Below are positions 12,647 to 24,702 of a stretch of 64,000 nucleotides of DNA, in pieces. Every line of letters starts with the position of its first letter. Within the stretch, counting starts at the first letter, position 1. The notes beneath the pieces were generated by a model. It did no database searches and was not told the origin of the DNA. It saw nothing but the letters and a program-made list of their open reading frames with translations. The stretch comes from Umbelopsis ramanniana AG (taxonomy: Eukaryota; Mucoromycota; Umbelopsidomycetes; Umbelopsidales; Umbelopsidaceae). The stretch covers positions 1 through 64,000 of the forward strand of contig NW_026252134.1 in assembly GCF_025399195.1 (NCBI RefSeq), read 5' to 3'. Position numbers and translations under genes: made by a program.

Positions 12647-14436
12647 TTATTGATTATCGGAGAGTACACTGCGGATTTGTCGGGAGGGTACCATGAGATC
12701 AGAGTAATTTGGAAACAGCGGCGAACTAGGTGGCGACGGTAGCTCATTGACTTCTCCTTCCAAAAGGTTTGAAGATGTGGTTAATCTAACATCTTTCATT
12801 AATGCCTCCTTTCCTTCAGACCATTCCCGAACAATATGCTCGATGTCGTTTGAAATGGACTCGAATTGCTTGACCAACTTGGTTTTGCTTCCTGCAAATT
12901 GTCAAGGTTAGACTTTTTTTAGATGATAACTACGTAGGATGTAACTTTCTTACGTTGAGGACTTAGTGAGCCAGCTCGTATCTCAGTTTGGCATATGTGC
13001 ATCTTTTCTCTCACTCGTCGCATGTCTCTGTCCAGCATGGACAATTGTTTGAGCAAAAATTGACTGTTTATACCAAGAGGCTGGTTTGGTAGCACCGGGG
13101 AAACTGATGTCATGCAATTTGAAAGGTTAGATTCAGATGAAGAAAGTACGACTCTGAGTTATGCAACAAACTCACCTGGCTTCGAGTAAGGAATTTGAGT
13201 GACCTTCTTGATATTGGATTGTGTAACTTGTAACATATCCTTCAGCCATACGTTCAATACAGCCCAAGTTCTTTCATAGTCGTTTCTGATAGAATCATTT
13301 TCCTCCGTCATGATGTCCAAAGCTAAAAGTTGGATCATACAATCACGGCGCTTGCAGTGGAATTTCTGCAACAGCTTTTCAAGATTCTCTACAGTCATTG
13401 GTTCATCCTCTTCAGTCAGTCCAGCTTGTACCGTGGGGTCGATGTTGTACATATCAGAAAGGCGATATTTGTGGGCTTGATCAACGTAAGGAGACAGTTG
13501 GTTCATAAAATTTTGATATTGATCGTAGTACTGCCGCAAAATTGCCACTAGGGCAGAAATGCTATTGTGCTGTTCAGCATCACTTGAACTATTGACCTCT
13601 GTCATGTTACCATCGCCTGATTTTTCATCCGTAAATCCTTGCATCATTGACAGTATTTGAGAATCAAACTCATATGCACTGCTAGACAGTTGCTCCAGCC
13701 GAGAAATGGCGGCAGCGTAATGATTACGAATAGCCACATGTCTCTGTGAAAAGATGGAAGAATTCCCATGAGTATTGAAAATTGGTAAACCCTAGCACCT
13801 GCCAAACTACAAGTAACCTACAATGTGTCGATACCAAGAAAAAGCACAAGTAGCAGACATAATCAAAAGTGTTGTAGTCACTGGGATCATTTTCAATGAT
13901 GGCACTGCATTTCCCGCCTGCCTTAGGATGACCGCCAAGACGATGGGAAACAGCACAACGCTTGTAGAGATGTACCGATTTTGCTTGGGTACCTTGTAAC
14001 CATACTTCGATTCAACTTTCTGCCCGTCCGAAAGCTGCCCAATTTGTGTACGAGAGACTTCTCGAAGTATACAGCTCGATGCTATGATGTATTTGAAATG
14101 TTCCTCAAAGGCAGATTCTTCAGCTTGAGGCAAGGACGTCGACAGAATATTCTTCAAACAATTCACATAAGTATTCTCTCTAGGTATACCAAAGCAGTAA
14201 GAATAGCGTACCGTTGGTTTTTTAAACAACTTCCAAGCTTTCCTTGAAACCGATCGCGCTGCATTACCGCCCGTTATTGCTAGAATGTCCGTTGGTAGGC
14301 GTGCAAACCATGAACCAGATGGTAGTTTGAAAGTAACAGACTGAATTCTAGTTGCTCTTGAAGTTAGAATAGTCGAGAGTATGAGTAGAGCGATGCCGGT
14401 TAGCATTAATGTTGCCAAGACATCATTGCCTGACAT
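12647..14436 (-). CDS. Vezatin/Inp2-like membrane protein
   Basis: Leftward gene of about four exons, from MSGNDVLATLML (14436) to VLSDNQ-stop (12647). A hydrophobic segment lies at residues 6-24. A paired hydrophobic region is encoded near 13830-13930 (STSVVLFPIVLAVIL, then a second helix ending FSWYRH). It is followed by coiled-coil-prone sequence beginning AAAISRLEQLSSSAYEFDSQIL and by helical regions down to the C-terminus. A short FKYIIASSCIL block precedes the paired helices. This plan, paired membrane helices followed directly by a helical SQ-type segment, resembles the vezatin domain. In yeast that domain occurs in Inp2, the peroxisomal receptor for myosin V. The assignment is by architecture and weak motif likeness; a generic membrane coiled-coil protein is the alternative. 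Confidence 0.55.
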
Positions 14437-14870
14437 GATCAATAACAACAACAAAGAGAAACCTCGGTGTGTGCCAATTTGGGAATAAGTTGCTGAGCGG
14501 CAAATGGGCCGTGCACCAGCACCAGCGGAAATTGGAATCAGACTTCAGGGTCGCTTCTCGAAAAATCCAGTTGATCTACACCACTGGACCTTGCTCATAA
14601 CAGTCCCACACTCCTTCTAAATATTATACGGTTGACTTCTCTTACTCCTAGTGTCAACATGCTTTTACCCCGTTTGAATGCTGATGACGAAAGTAAATGT
14701 TAAACTCAGCAAGGGAGGTGGACAGAACACCAATTCTGCCCTCGAACATTGAAACCTGGCCAGTAGTCCGTCTTCCTTAACTCAAATGTGTACCAAGCAC
14801 GCCTTGTGGGCATATCGTAAAGATATATGGTATGATGTAAAAGTTATATATTAAAATCCAAGACTAGATT
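14437..14870. other. Gap upstream of the vezatin-like gene
   Basis: Should contain the promoter of the vezatin-like gene and the 3' end of VPS16. I see no open frame or RNA gene. Confidence 0.4.
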
Positions 14871-17800
14871 TTACTTGGTGTCAAGTTGTATAATCAAATT
14901 ATCGACTTCCTGGCCAACAACGCTATTAGGGCACTTTGCTCGCACCTCCCTACAGTATTTTAAGCCATTAGACAGGATTAATCACGGATCTTTCAACTGG
15001 TGAAAAGTTACTTACCGTAAGGTGGCCATATCTTTATTGGTAAATGCTTGTTCCGCCGCTTCTCTGAAGGCGCCAATTTTGACGAACAGCATTGGTCTGG
15101 CAGCAGGCTCACATTTCATGATGTATTTGGAAGCTTCTTGGAATTGTCTCATTTTAATGCACTCTTGCACAAATGGCTAACAAGGGAGATTGCTTAGTTG
15201 GAACACTCGTACTGCAAGACGGAATCTGCTTCTCTCATACCTCGTATCCAATGGGGGATTTTTTAGACTTTGCAAACTTCTCAAGCTCCTCCCAGTCTCG
15301 AGTTTCAACTAAACCTTGCAATTTGATCCACCAGAATCTGATTCGAGCCGCTGGTTCAGCATCTTCCTGCAACATGGTAAACATAAATCGCACTCACCTC
15401 TTTTCTGTTACTTTGAAATCGGTCTTAATTTTAGCTGCTTTGCTGCTTTGTCCGAGAATTATACACTTGTGAATTGTCTGACTGATTGACAAGCCTACGA
15501 ACGACTCTTTCAAATCTTTTTCCAGCTGTGTTTGAAGTTGAAGTACTTTGATGGAGTCTTCGACCATCTGTGAGAGAACATGTTCATACCTAGTTAGCAA
15601 ACTGGGGCATTCTGCTTTCGTTTGACAGTTTCATCTGCGTACCTTTGCTTCGAATGTATGATTACGGTCGTCCTGGTATAATTTCAGTGCAATCCTCAAT
15701 TTGCTAATTCTTTCAACAATGTCCTTTGACCAAGACTGGAGGTTAGCAGTCAGCATTGAGCCACGATTCGTTTCTAGTAACATACCGTCTCTCCAAAGCT
15801 TTCTTCTAACGACAGGTTTGCACTTTCTATTCGCCGGTCATCTTGATAATAAAAATCCTTCAACAATTCCCTATCTTGCTCTTTGCAGTATACTTGCAAA
15901 AGGTTACAAGCTAATGGTTTGTTATTGACCAAGCGGAAAAATTCTCCCAGCGGCAGTTTACGCTTCAGGTGGAAAATAACCAGGTAGACTTCAGGCGAAA
16001 ATATGCAAGTTAGAGCCTCATTCGTCGATTATCATTACCTAACCGCCAGCTTACCTAAATCAGTGTCGCCACTTTCGATCGCTTTCACTAGCGATAATTC
16101 GTCCTCTTGCATTGAAATCAATAGCGGCACTTGATCAGCCGCCCTTGGTTCATAGTCCAAAAGCTATAAGAGTCATTGAGTACTTCGAGGCCATATATGA
16201 CTGAAAAACAAGGTACTATTCCACTCACCCTTGTAGCTAGTCGAGGCTGACCAGCTTTGTAGGCTGTCTTTGCAATCTCGGCATATGACAAGCTGGCATT
16301 TAGAGATAACTTATCGACGATGGCTCGGCAGATTGTTTCTTCATCTTCCGTCGACGCTTTAATCTAAGTTTAAATCGATGAAGTCGAATAAGCTTAAGCA
16401 CTCTCAAAATGCAGTTAAATATCATCAAAGGTCAGTCGCTTACTTTGGCACAGGCCCAGTGGATAAGAATGCGATCTGTTCGAATTTTCAAATATGATGC
16501 AATGCGCATAGCAAGCAGATGGTGGTTGCGGTTAATGAGGCGATCAATCAGTGACTCTGGAGTCAGTCGCTGGTATCTGAGTAATCTCGTTAAGCACCAA
16601 TACATGAATATGGCAGTCAAATGTTACAAAACGACTTACTGAGCATAAGTGATGGGAATACCAATATCATAGTATCGCACAGCGTTCATAACTCGCAAAT
16701 TTTGCGCCATGTTTACAAATTGTTCCGCATTATAGCTATCCAGGAAGCATTTTCCGAAAGCTGCAGCCTATAGTACGCTCATGTTAGATTACTGATCCAA
16801 ATCCACACACAACCCTTAACCATAACTTGCCTTCAGCAATAGCCGTTGGTAATGTTCTGAAAATTCATGTCCAGCCGCTTCAATACAGTTGTCAACCGCA
16901 TCTCCTAACTCAGCACGAATACCGCGAATGTTATCGTCTGCTTTCGGGCTCTTCCGCTATTAAATTGGAGTTAGAGCGAAATTCAGCCGATATTGTACTA
17001 GGTTAGCTTTATAGCATACCTCGAAGTGATCAAGGGCGTCGTACAGCATTGCCGATGCAGAAGTAGATCCAATCGCGAAAATTTCTTCTGTTGGGCCTGT
17101 ACATAACAATTGTGTGGTCAACACTACATGAAAAATGGTACACTCTCAACTGTGACACAATTACTAACTTGGAACTTTTTGTAAAAACTCGCACTTGTCC
17201 GCGGTGATGACTCTGACACCATCAATCTCTGGGATCAAATAAATGGCATCATCATAAGAGAGTTTGATCCAGTCGCCGAATGGCCCAATCATCAGCACTA
17301 TTTTACTAGTAGAAAGCTCCCAGTATAGCACAACAGAATCGGTTCCGCACCTATAAACCGTTTAGAATACGTTTTTAAACTTTCTTTGAATGAAAAATGC
17401 CTACCATGCAAGTTGTTGGGGTGGAATACCCGATTTTGTGGCAAATTCTGATAGATTCTTTTGGAAATCTGTGGACACTACCCAAAGCTTTCCTTCTGAT
17501 GTAAATAAAGCCAGGAACTTTCCGTTTGGAGAGACAGCCATCTTCGTGAATGGTCCTTGCAAGCGCTGAAATGAAAATACAATCAATAATCCGCGACGCA
17601 TTTATGACATTTGGTAATGTTCCAACTGACTGCGTACCTGATCTACTGCGTCCTGACCATCCACAACTATGATAGTGGCTGCTGTTGCAATCAAAACTTC
17701 AACATGTCTGCTGAGGGTATACTGTGGTAAAATGACGGTCCAACAGTGTGGAGGTTCGGAAATTCCTATGAATGAATATGAGTAAACCAAGTTTAGGTAG

Positions 17801-18659
17801 ATATCTACATCCAACTGCCTTTTACCTGGATCCGCCAACTGTTTTGGTCTTGGTTCCTCAAAATTGGTAACAGATATGAGCTGGTAGTTTCCAGTCATTG
17901 CAACGAGACCGTTACCCCATATCTGACAATCTGTGACGCCATGCTCTTTCGCTTCCTATAGGTACCGTTTAGTCCAGACTTACCAAGAATTGCAGACAGC
18001 AAACGGATACTTTACCTTTCCTAGGGTAAATTGAGTATATTCGCCGTCGAGATTATACATTCTGATCGTTCCTTCTTCCATAGCAACAACTAGCTGCTCT
18101 TGCTCTGTCCATCCCATAGCGACTATTCGTCCCTTATCCCACTGAAGCGGAGGTCAGACGTCGACATTGATACAGTTCAACATGACAAACATAACATATA
18201 CCTGAATCTGCTGTAGAAGCTTTCCTGCAGAGCTATATATGTATATAATGGGTTTTATGGGCTGTTGGTTTTGTAGCAATAACACCTTTTTGTCGTCACG
18301 TATCATGGCTGATATCTGCGTGTTAGCTATTCCATGTGATGTTCAAGGCACCGCCTCCATTCGTATTATCTCTTACCAATGGGACCACCATATTGCGCTC
18401 CAGCGATAATGAATTTCGAAAGCTCAATCTGCTTCCATAGTAGTGAGTACACTTCTACTTTCCTAGCGGGGAAACGCAATAATACACGCTTAACACTCGA
18501 ACATAGCACGATAGCGGATAACTTCAGTCACCAACCTGTAAAAGCGATCCTGTTGATATTGGTGAGTTAATTAGCATGCAATGCGCACAATACAAAGCAA
18601 ATTAGTTTTTTCTAGCGTACTTGTAGTTGTATCCACCCAGATGTAGGATTAGGAGCCAT
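14871..18659 (-). CDS. VPS16: Vacuolar sorting protein VPS16 (HOPS/CORVET core)
   Basis: Leftward multi-exon gene from [13 protein letters not shown] (18659) to IIQLDTK-stop (14871). The N-terminal beta-propeller (Vps16_N) is visible in segments such as [25 protein letters not shown] and [18 protein letters not shown]. The alpha-solenoid (Vps16_C) contains [19 protein letters not shown] and [18 protein letters not shown], both characteristic of the family. Vps16 binds Vps33 and is a core subunit of the HOPS and CORVET tethering complexes, which act in endosome-vacuole fusion; it works with SNAREs of the class of SED5, also encoded in this window. Introns are short, with GTAAG/GTACG-type donors. 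The start lies 170 bp from the divergent NUP155-type gene. Confidence 0.9.
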
Positions 18660-18829
18660 TGCTATGACATGAGCTGAGTGTGGTTTTCGGCCTTGGCTGA
18701 GTGAAATCGCTTGAAATCGTCCGTGTGACGTCTTTTCATCAGGCATTTTTTCTTAAGGCACGCGTGGTTATACACAGGTTTTTCCTCAGCGACATAAATC
18801 TTCGCGGGCAACTACACAAGAACACTGTC
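18660..18829. promoter_or_regulatory. Short bidirectional promoter, VPS16 / NUP155
   Basis: 170 bp separate the two divergent start codons. It contains a CRE-like TGACGTCT at 18726-18733. No TATA element is apparent. Confidence 0.5.
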
Positions 18830-21800
18830 ATGGAGCCTAACGAGTTGGTGAAGCCCACCGAGGATGAACATATTTTCAACTCATTGTCTTCTGCAGCAGC
18901 CTTTTTAGAAGCTCAATCCTATAACGACTTAAAGACGCCTGACGTTGTCGATTTACTGAAAGGTGATCTATTAACGACAATGCTAACAAAGGCTTTGAAG
19001 ACCCACTTTACTAAATCGAATGGATACCATACCAATACTTTGCACTTTCAGGCACTTCTTCCACACATTATAAGATTTCAGACGGCAAATCTCGACAGAC
19101 ATTCTATATCAAAAGCCAGCACAAATTGCCTGAAGAGTTATCAAAGGAACTGGAAGGTCGGTTTCTACATGTTTTTGTTCAAGCTTATTGGATAACAGCT
19201 ATTTACGATTACTTGTCTCCTCTCCAGCGGCAAATGATAATGTCATTGGAATATTTACAGAGATCAAGCGAAGCTGGTGCGTTGTACAAAACAAGCTATA
19301 CTTGTGGAAATATGTAGACGGGTCAGTAGACGCTTTCAGTTTTCAGAATAACATAATGAACTTGCAACCCATCTAATTTCCTTTACGTGTGGATAGATTG
19401 GATCTGCAGCTGTATGAAGATGTGAACGGACCCATCATTAGCGTCGCTCTCACCATCGCCAAACCTGGAATTTTCGTACCCGAAGTTACGCATGTATTGG
19501 TGATTGCAAATGCAAAAGAAATCATTACTATTGGAGTGTCAGTCAACATGGAAGATGGAAATATTTCTTTCTATCAAACCGACATATCGGTTCCTTCAGA
19601 CAATTTGAAAATGTTGCGGATGTGTGGTACTAAGACTGGCCGAATCTTCATGGCTGCCGACGACGGATACCTATATGAATTTGATTATAAGCCTCAGGAA
19701 TCATGGTTTTCTCGCCGATGTACCAAGATTTGTCATGCTCCTAGCAAGCTATCTTATTTCCTTTCCCTGTACGATGGTATGTACATTTCAGATATGTAGG
19801 CGGTAACATGTGAATTGGCTAACATGACTGTTCACTAGATCCTATCATTGATTTAGCAGTGGATGAATCAAGAAACATGTTATATCAGCTTACAGCCATG
19901 CATAACCTTCGAGTAAGTTGTATTTAAATACAAATTCGTCCTGAATGGGATCATTAATTCCGAAATCGTATCATTAGGTAGCATACCTTGGTCCTGACGG
20001 GATGACATTGACTAATATTGGACAATGCACCAATATCCGCAAAAAGGCACAAAGCTTATGCCCTACTTCGCGGTTATTTGACGAAAAACAATTCGACATT
20101 ATTTCAATACACCCCATCACGGTATCTGGATCACATAATGGTCGACTGTTGGCAGTAACTTCCAACGGCGCTCGTTTATACTTCACATCCACAAAAGCTC
20201 ATTCAGTGGAACCAGCCCCACTCCAACTTACTTTTGTTCGACTTCCTGTTGAAAAAGTTGGAACAAATGAACCAACTCCTGCAGTAGATGCTGCCTTCTA
20301 TATGGATGGTATATATATGATTGCCGACAAATTGAAGCCGCGGGTTTCCTGTGTTTGTCCAGATTCTGCTCTTATGACTGAAGCTCAAGCCAAGGTAAAC
20401 ATTTTTACTTAACCTCTGTAGGCATGTGTATATCACCATGATATTAAGCCAGTATTTTCATATCAGAATATGGCAAATGCTTCTGAAGTGTTCGAAGAAT
20501 TCACTTTGACAGGAAAGATTTGTGCTATTGCCGAGGAAACTCAGGATATTCCGCTGTCCATGAAGCTCAACGAACTCACAGCATCTTCAACGGTTCCACC
20601 TCGCCGATTCTTGGTGCAAACACGTGCTGGCCTTGTTGTTGTTGAAAAGCGACGACCTATCGAAATATTACAACTGTTGATTGCTGAAGCCGGTTCTTGC
20701 TTTGATACACGCGCCAAGGACATTCGAGATTTTATAGACCACTACGGTCCAGCTCAAACATACACAATGTGCTTTGATTTGGTCTGCAAAGAAGCTCAGC
20801 AATCACAACAATCGAATTCTGGTAGGTTTCGCCAAACATTATTATGCTTATAGCTATCTCATACTTACGTCCATGCCTTTCACTTCTAGCTGAATCTTTA
20901 GCTACGTTGATATCATCACAACCAGCAACGCGATTGTTTTACAGTATCGATTCACCATCCATTATTGGATCTTTGCATGGAAAAAATGGTGTTAGCCAGC
21001 GAGATGGATTTGCGTTATACTTGTACCGACTTTTACAGCCCATTTGGAATCAAAAAGTTACAGTCGCAAGGTAAGCATATGAAATATCAGCATGATGTCA
21101 GCTGCTCGGTATTAACTCTTGTCTCCATTTGGTTTCTTAGTAGCACGACACAAAAACCTTCTAATGCCCAAGACACAAGTGTGCCCAAGACGACATTGCA
21201 GGACATCCATGGAAAACTGTGCCAATTACGCAAATTCATGGATCTAAACCCATATATCAACCCTAAACCACTCCATCCAAATGAAGTGCAAAGCTCGATG
21301 GAAGAACTATACCAGCTGTTGAGCCATGCTATCGAAGCAGTTGCCTTCATTTCTTATCTTATTGATGCTGGCTTCCCACGCATCGTTCAACGGTGAGGCA
21401 ACTTATTAATATATGCAGGCTATTAAATCCCATAACACTAATATAACTTGATTACAGCATGTCAGTTTCTGCTCAAGTAGCGCTAATGGGCCTCACATAT
21501 GAGTCGATGCTGACAAAGCCAGATGGTAGAACCGTGTTGAGGCATTTGGTAACAGCTGTGGTCGACAGCCAATTGGAAAAAGGCACCGATTTGAATGTGG
21601 TAACGGACACTCTGCAAAATTGCTGTGGAACGCTCACAAACCCCAAGGAGGTGATCATGTATAAGGTATGGCACGTTTATGATCAACATGGCAGTGTATG
21701 CTGATTGAAAAACACTAACATACTATTGACAGGCCGTCCAACACGTTCGAAAAGCATCTGAGACTGTTGATCCCACGCAACGGGCAACACAACTCAGCGA

Positions 21801-22780
21801 TTCACTTACATTATTCAAGAAAATAGCCGACTATCTCTCGTACGAGCAGCTCCAAGAAATTTGTGAGGGTTACAAAAATCTTAGCTATAACATAGGAGTG
21901 GTGGATCTGGCACTCACTTGCGCCCAAGCTAAAGATCCTTATGATCGATGCAGCTCTTATGTCGACGAAGGCTGTCCTCCAACGGACTCTAGGAGAAAGT
22001 ATTATGAAATCAAAAAGCGGTGCTATATCTGTGTATTCTCGGCTCTGCTCGATGCAGAATATGCTGGAGAGCTGCAATATGACTCTGCAGGCAAGTACAT
22101 TTATTTTTTTGCAATTAGTCATTTGGCTAAATTTTTTGCTCAATCATATCACTAACTGTCTGATGACGGATCTGCAGAACCCAAACCGTCCGGAAATGCC
22201 AGCGCTACCAATATATACCAAATGATTTTGAGCTCCAAAGACCGTGCATTCCATTTCGAACTATACGAATGGTTTATCAACAAGGGCATGATTAAGCAAC
22301 TGCTGACGGTAATGCTTCTAGTTGATGCTCTTATTACAAATGGATGGTATTACTAATGCAAACCTTGTCATCAGGCGAACACACCATACGTCGTTCCATT
22401 TTTGACTCGGCCACCGTTTAGAAAGGAAAATTATGACTTGTTATGGCAGCATTATCGACTCCAGCAGCGTTACGATGTCGCCGCAGAAACTCTAGAACAA
22501 CTTGCACTTACTGAGTACGTTTATTTTATTAACCGAATGTTGGTGGCGTTTGACACATTGTTGACATTTTAACCCACTTAGATGCGACATAACGCTGGAA
22601 AAGCGTACTGAATATTTGACACTTGCTATTGGCTGTGCAAAGAGTTACCAGGGACCAAGAGTCATCCAAATGATGGATATGGTTCGACGATTGGAAATTG
22701 ACCTGCAAACAGCCAATGCTCAACTTTTACACAACTTTTCAGAATCCAAAGATCCCATAGCAATGGAGACGGAAGTTTGA
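18830..22780 (+). CDS. Nucleoporin Nup155/Nup170 family, C-terminally short
   Basis: Rightward multi-exon gene from MEPNELVKPTEDEH (18830) to PIAMETEV-stop (22780), followed by AATAAA at 22802. The beta-propeller is clear: LYLWKYVDG, PGIFVPEVTHVLVIANAKEI, TGRIFMAADDGYLYE, SWFSRRCTKICH and GRLLAVTSNGARLYF. The first part of the alpha-solenoid follows, ending in EKRTEYLTLAIGCAKS and a short helix. These proteins form the inner ring of the nuclear pore and bind membranes and other Nups. Compared with the roughly 1,390-residue family pattern, the last part of the solenoid (about 280-300 residues after the helix corresponding to the C-terminus here) is absent. The polyadenylation signal right after the stop suggests this is the true end and that no exon has been missed. 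Confidence 0.88.
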
Positions 22781-23220
22781 ATCCTTTCTTTAAGTACATA
22801 CAATAAAGTCTCCTAAGATAATGTATGATGCGTTGAACATATGGCATTCATTTTTGGCGAGTTTGGACTGCTTGCTGCGTTATTGCCGAGCTTTCATCAT
22901 TAAGGTGCAACAGCAAGACGAAATGTCAAATTCTTTAACCTATTCCATGTAATCCTCAAAATTACTTTTGTTTGCTTCTTTCCCTTCGTTATGCTCGATA
23001 ATTCAATCGCTAACTACAAAAGTAAGTGCTGCTTCCAGAAGAGCAAAGCGAACTGACTATCGATTTTCTTGGTTGCAACGCACGTGATCTTCATTATCTG
23101 AGCTCCGATTGGTGTCCAGAAATGGGAAGTTAGGCTTTCAAAGAGTTGGGTTGGATGGGTGTTTAATTCCAACTTCGTTCATCACAAGTAGCCTATAATT
23201 GTAATAGACGAACTCGTATA
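22781..23220. other. Gap between NUP155-type gene and SED5
   Basis: Contains AATAAA at 22802-22807 for the nucleoporin transcript and a CACGTG box at 23081-23086, 140 bp before the SED5 ATG. No further coding sequence is seen, in particular nothing resembling the missing Nup155 C-terminus. Confidence 0.45.
23081..23086. promoter_or_regulatory. CACGTG E-box upstream of SED5
   Basis: Perfect CACGTG followed by AT, 140 bp upstream of the SED5 start codon. Confidence 0.35.
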
Positions 23221-24536
23221 ATGTCCTTTCGAGATCGCACTTCAGAATTTGAGGCTCTTGTGGAGCGATTACAGCAACGCCACGATAACACGGTCTTAGA
23301 GCGACGATCTTTGATACAGCATGCAGCACCATCACATGAACGAATCAAGAATAAGACGGAATTCTCATTAATAGCGGCAGAGATTGGGCGAAATATATCA
23401 AATACCACCGCCAAGTTGGAGAAATTGACAAAACGTCAGTACACATAACGGTTTACTTTGTAGTTCAAACAAATAGGTATACTGACGGGCTATCCTATTT
23501 ACAGTTGCCAAGCGGAAAACATTGTTCGACGATAAACCAGTAGAAATCAGCGTATGCATGTTATCTTTCTCGACACAATCATGTCGACAAACATTCTCAC
23601 CAAAATTTCATTTTCACAGGAACTCACTTATATCATTAAGCAAGATATAGCTAATTTGAATAAGCAGATTGCCATGCTGCAAACCTACAGCAAAGACCAG
23701 AAACTCGGTTCAAAACAAGCAACAGAGCACTCTTCAAATGTGGTGGTATCATTGCAGAGCAAGCTTGCCACCACTTCCATGAGCTTCAAAGATGTTTTGG
23801 AAATCCGAACTGAGGTAAGACCTACTAGGGACCCCAACCTTTTTTTTTTTGGGTGGTGGACGAACCCGCTAATACCACGTTTCATAGAATATGAAATCAT
23901 CCAAAGACAGACGAGATCAATTTTTGCTCTCCACCTCTGATCAGCCTGCCTCTTCAAATTGTGAGTATAGTGTGTGATACACTTTAGGTGAATAGCATTG
24001 CTGACTCTTTGATTTTCAGATGAATCCTTACTTTTCGACTCACCAAACCGCTCAAAAACCAAAACTGACTCCAGCCCCGCCATAATACCACTAGAATCGC
24101 AGGAAGACACATTGTCCCTTGGAATACCCATGCTTACGGCTCAGCAACAACAAGAACAGCAACAAGCACTCATGCAAGAACAAGATCGATATATAGAAAG
24201 TAGATCCACCGCCATCGAAAGTATTGAAAGCACAATTGCAGAGCTTGGCACTATCTTTCAACAGCTCGCGACCATGGTGGCAGAACAACGAGAAACAGTG
24301 CAAAGGTAAGGAGAAAAAATTTAATAACTCGTTTGATATAACATGTCGCCTGAAGCATGTAATAATATTTTATTTATAGAATTGAGCAAAACACAGAAGA
24401 CATTGAATCCAACATCATTGGAGCGAACAACCAGCTTCTTAAATATTACAAGTCTGTGTCATCCAACCGATGGCTTATGATCAAGATCTTTGTTACCATT
24501 GTATTCTTCTTCTTATTATTCACTCTCATAATGTAG
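23221..24536 (+). CDS. SED5: Golgi syntaxin Sed5/STX5 (Qa-SNARE)
   Basis: Five or six exons, from MSFRDRTSEFEALVERL (23221) to the stop at 24536. The N-terminal peptide is the Sly1-binding type (MSFRDRTSEF). The Habc domain follows (FSLIAAEIGRNISNTTAKLEKL, then ELTYIIKQDIANLNKQIA). Next come a Gln-rich linker and the SNARE helix (YIESRSTAIESIESTIAELG, then IEQNTEDIESNIIGANNQLL) with the central Gln in the IFQQLATMV segment. A C-terminal membrane anchor ends FFFLLFTLIM. Sed5 is the target SNARE for ER-to-Golgi and intra-Golgi fusion. All functional parts are present. Confidence 0.95.
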
Positions 24537-24702
24537 TTTATCGGATGTTCAAAAATTCTCCATTGGAGCAGTTTTGAAGAAAAAAAAAAATTCGAATGAA
24601 GTAAAGTGTCGATTTTTCTATAGCGCTGGCTGGCCCTTTGGGTGTGTCATACTTCTGTTTCTTCTGCTTTATTTTTTCTTCCTTCTTTTTATCCTTTAAG
24701 TG

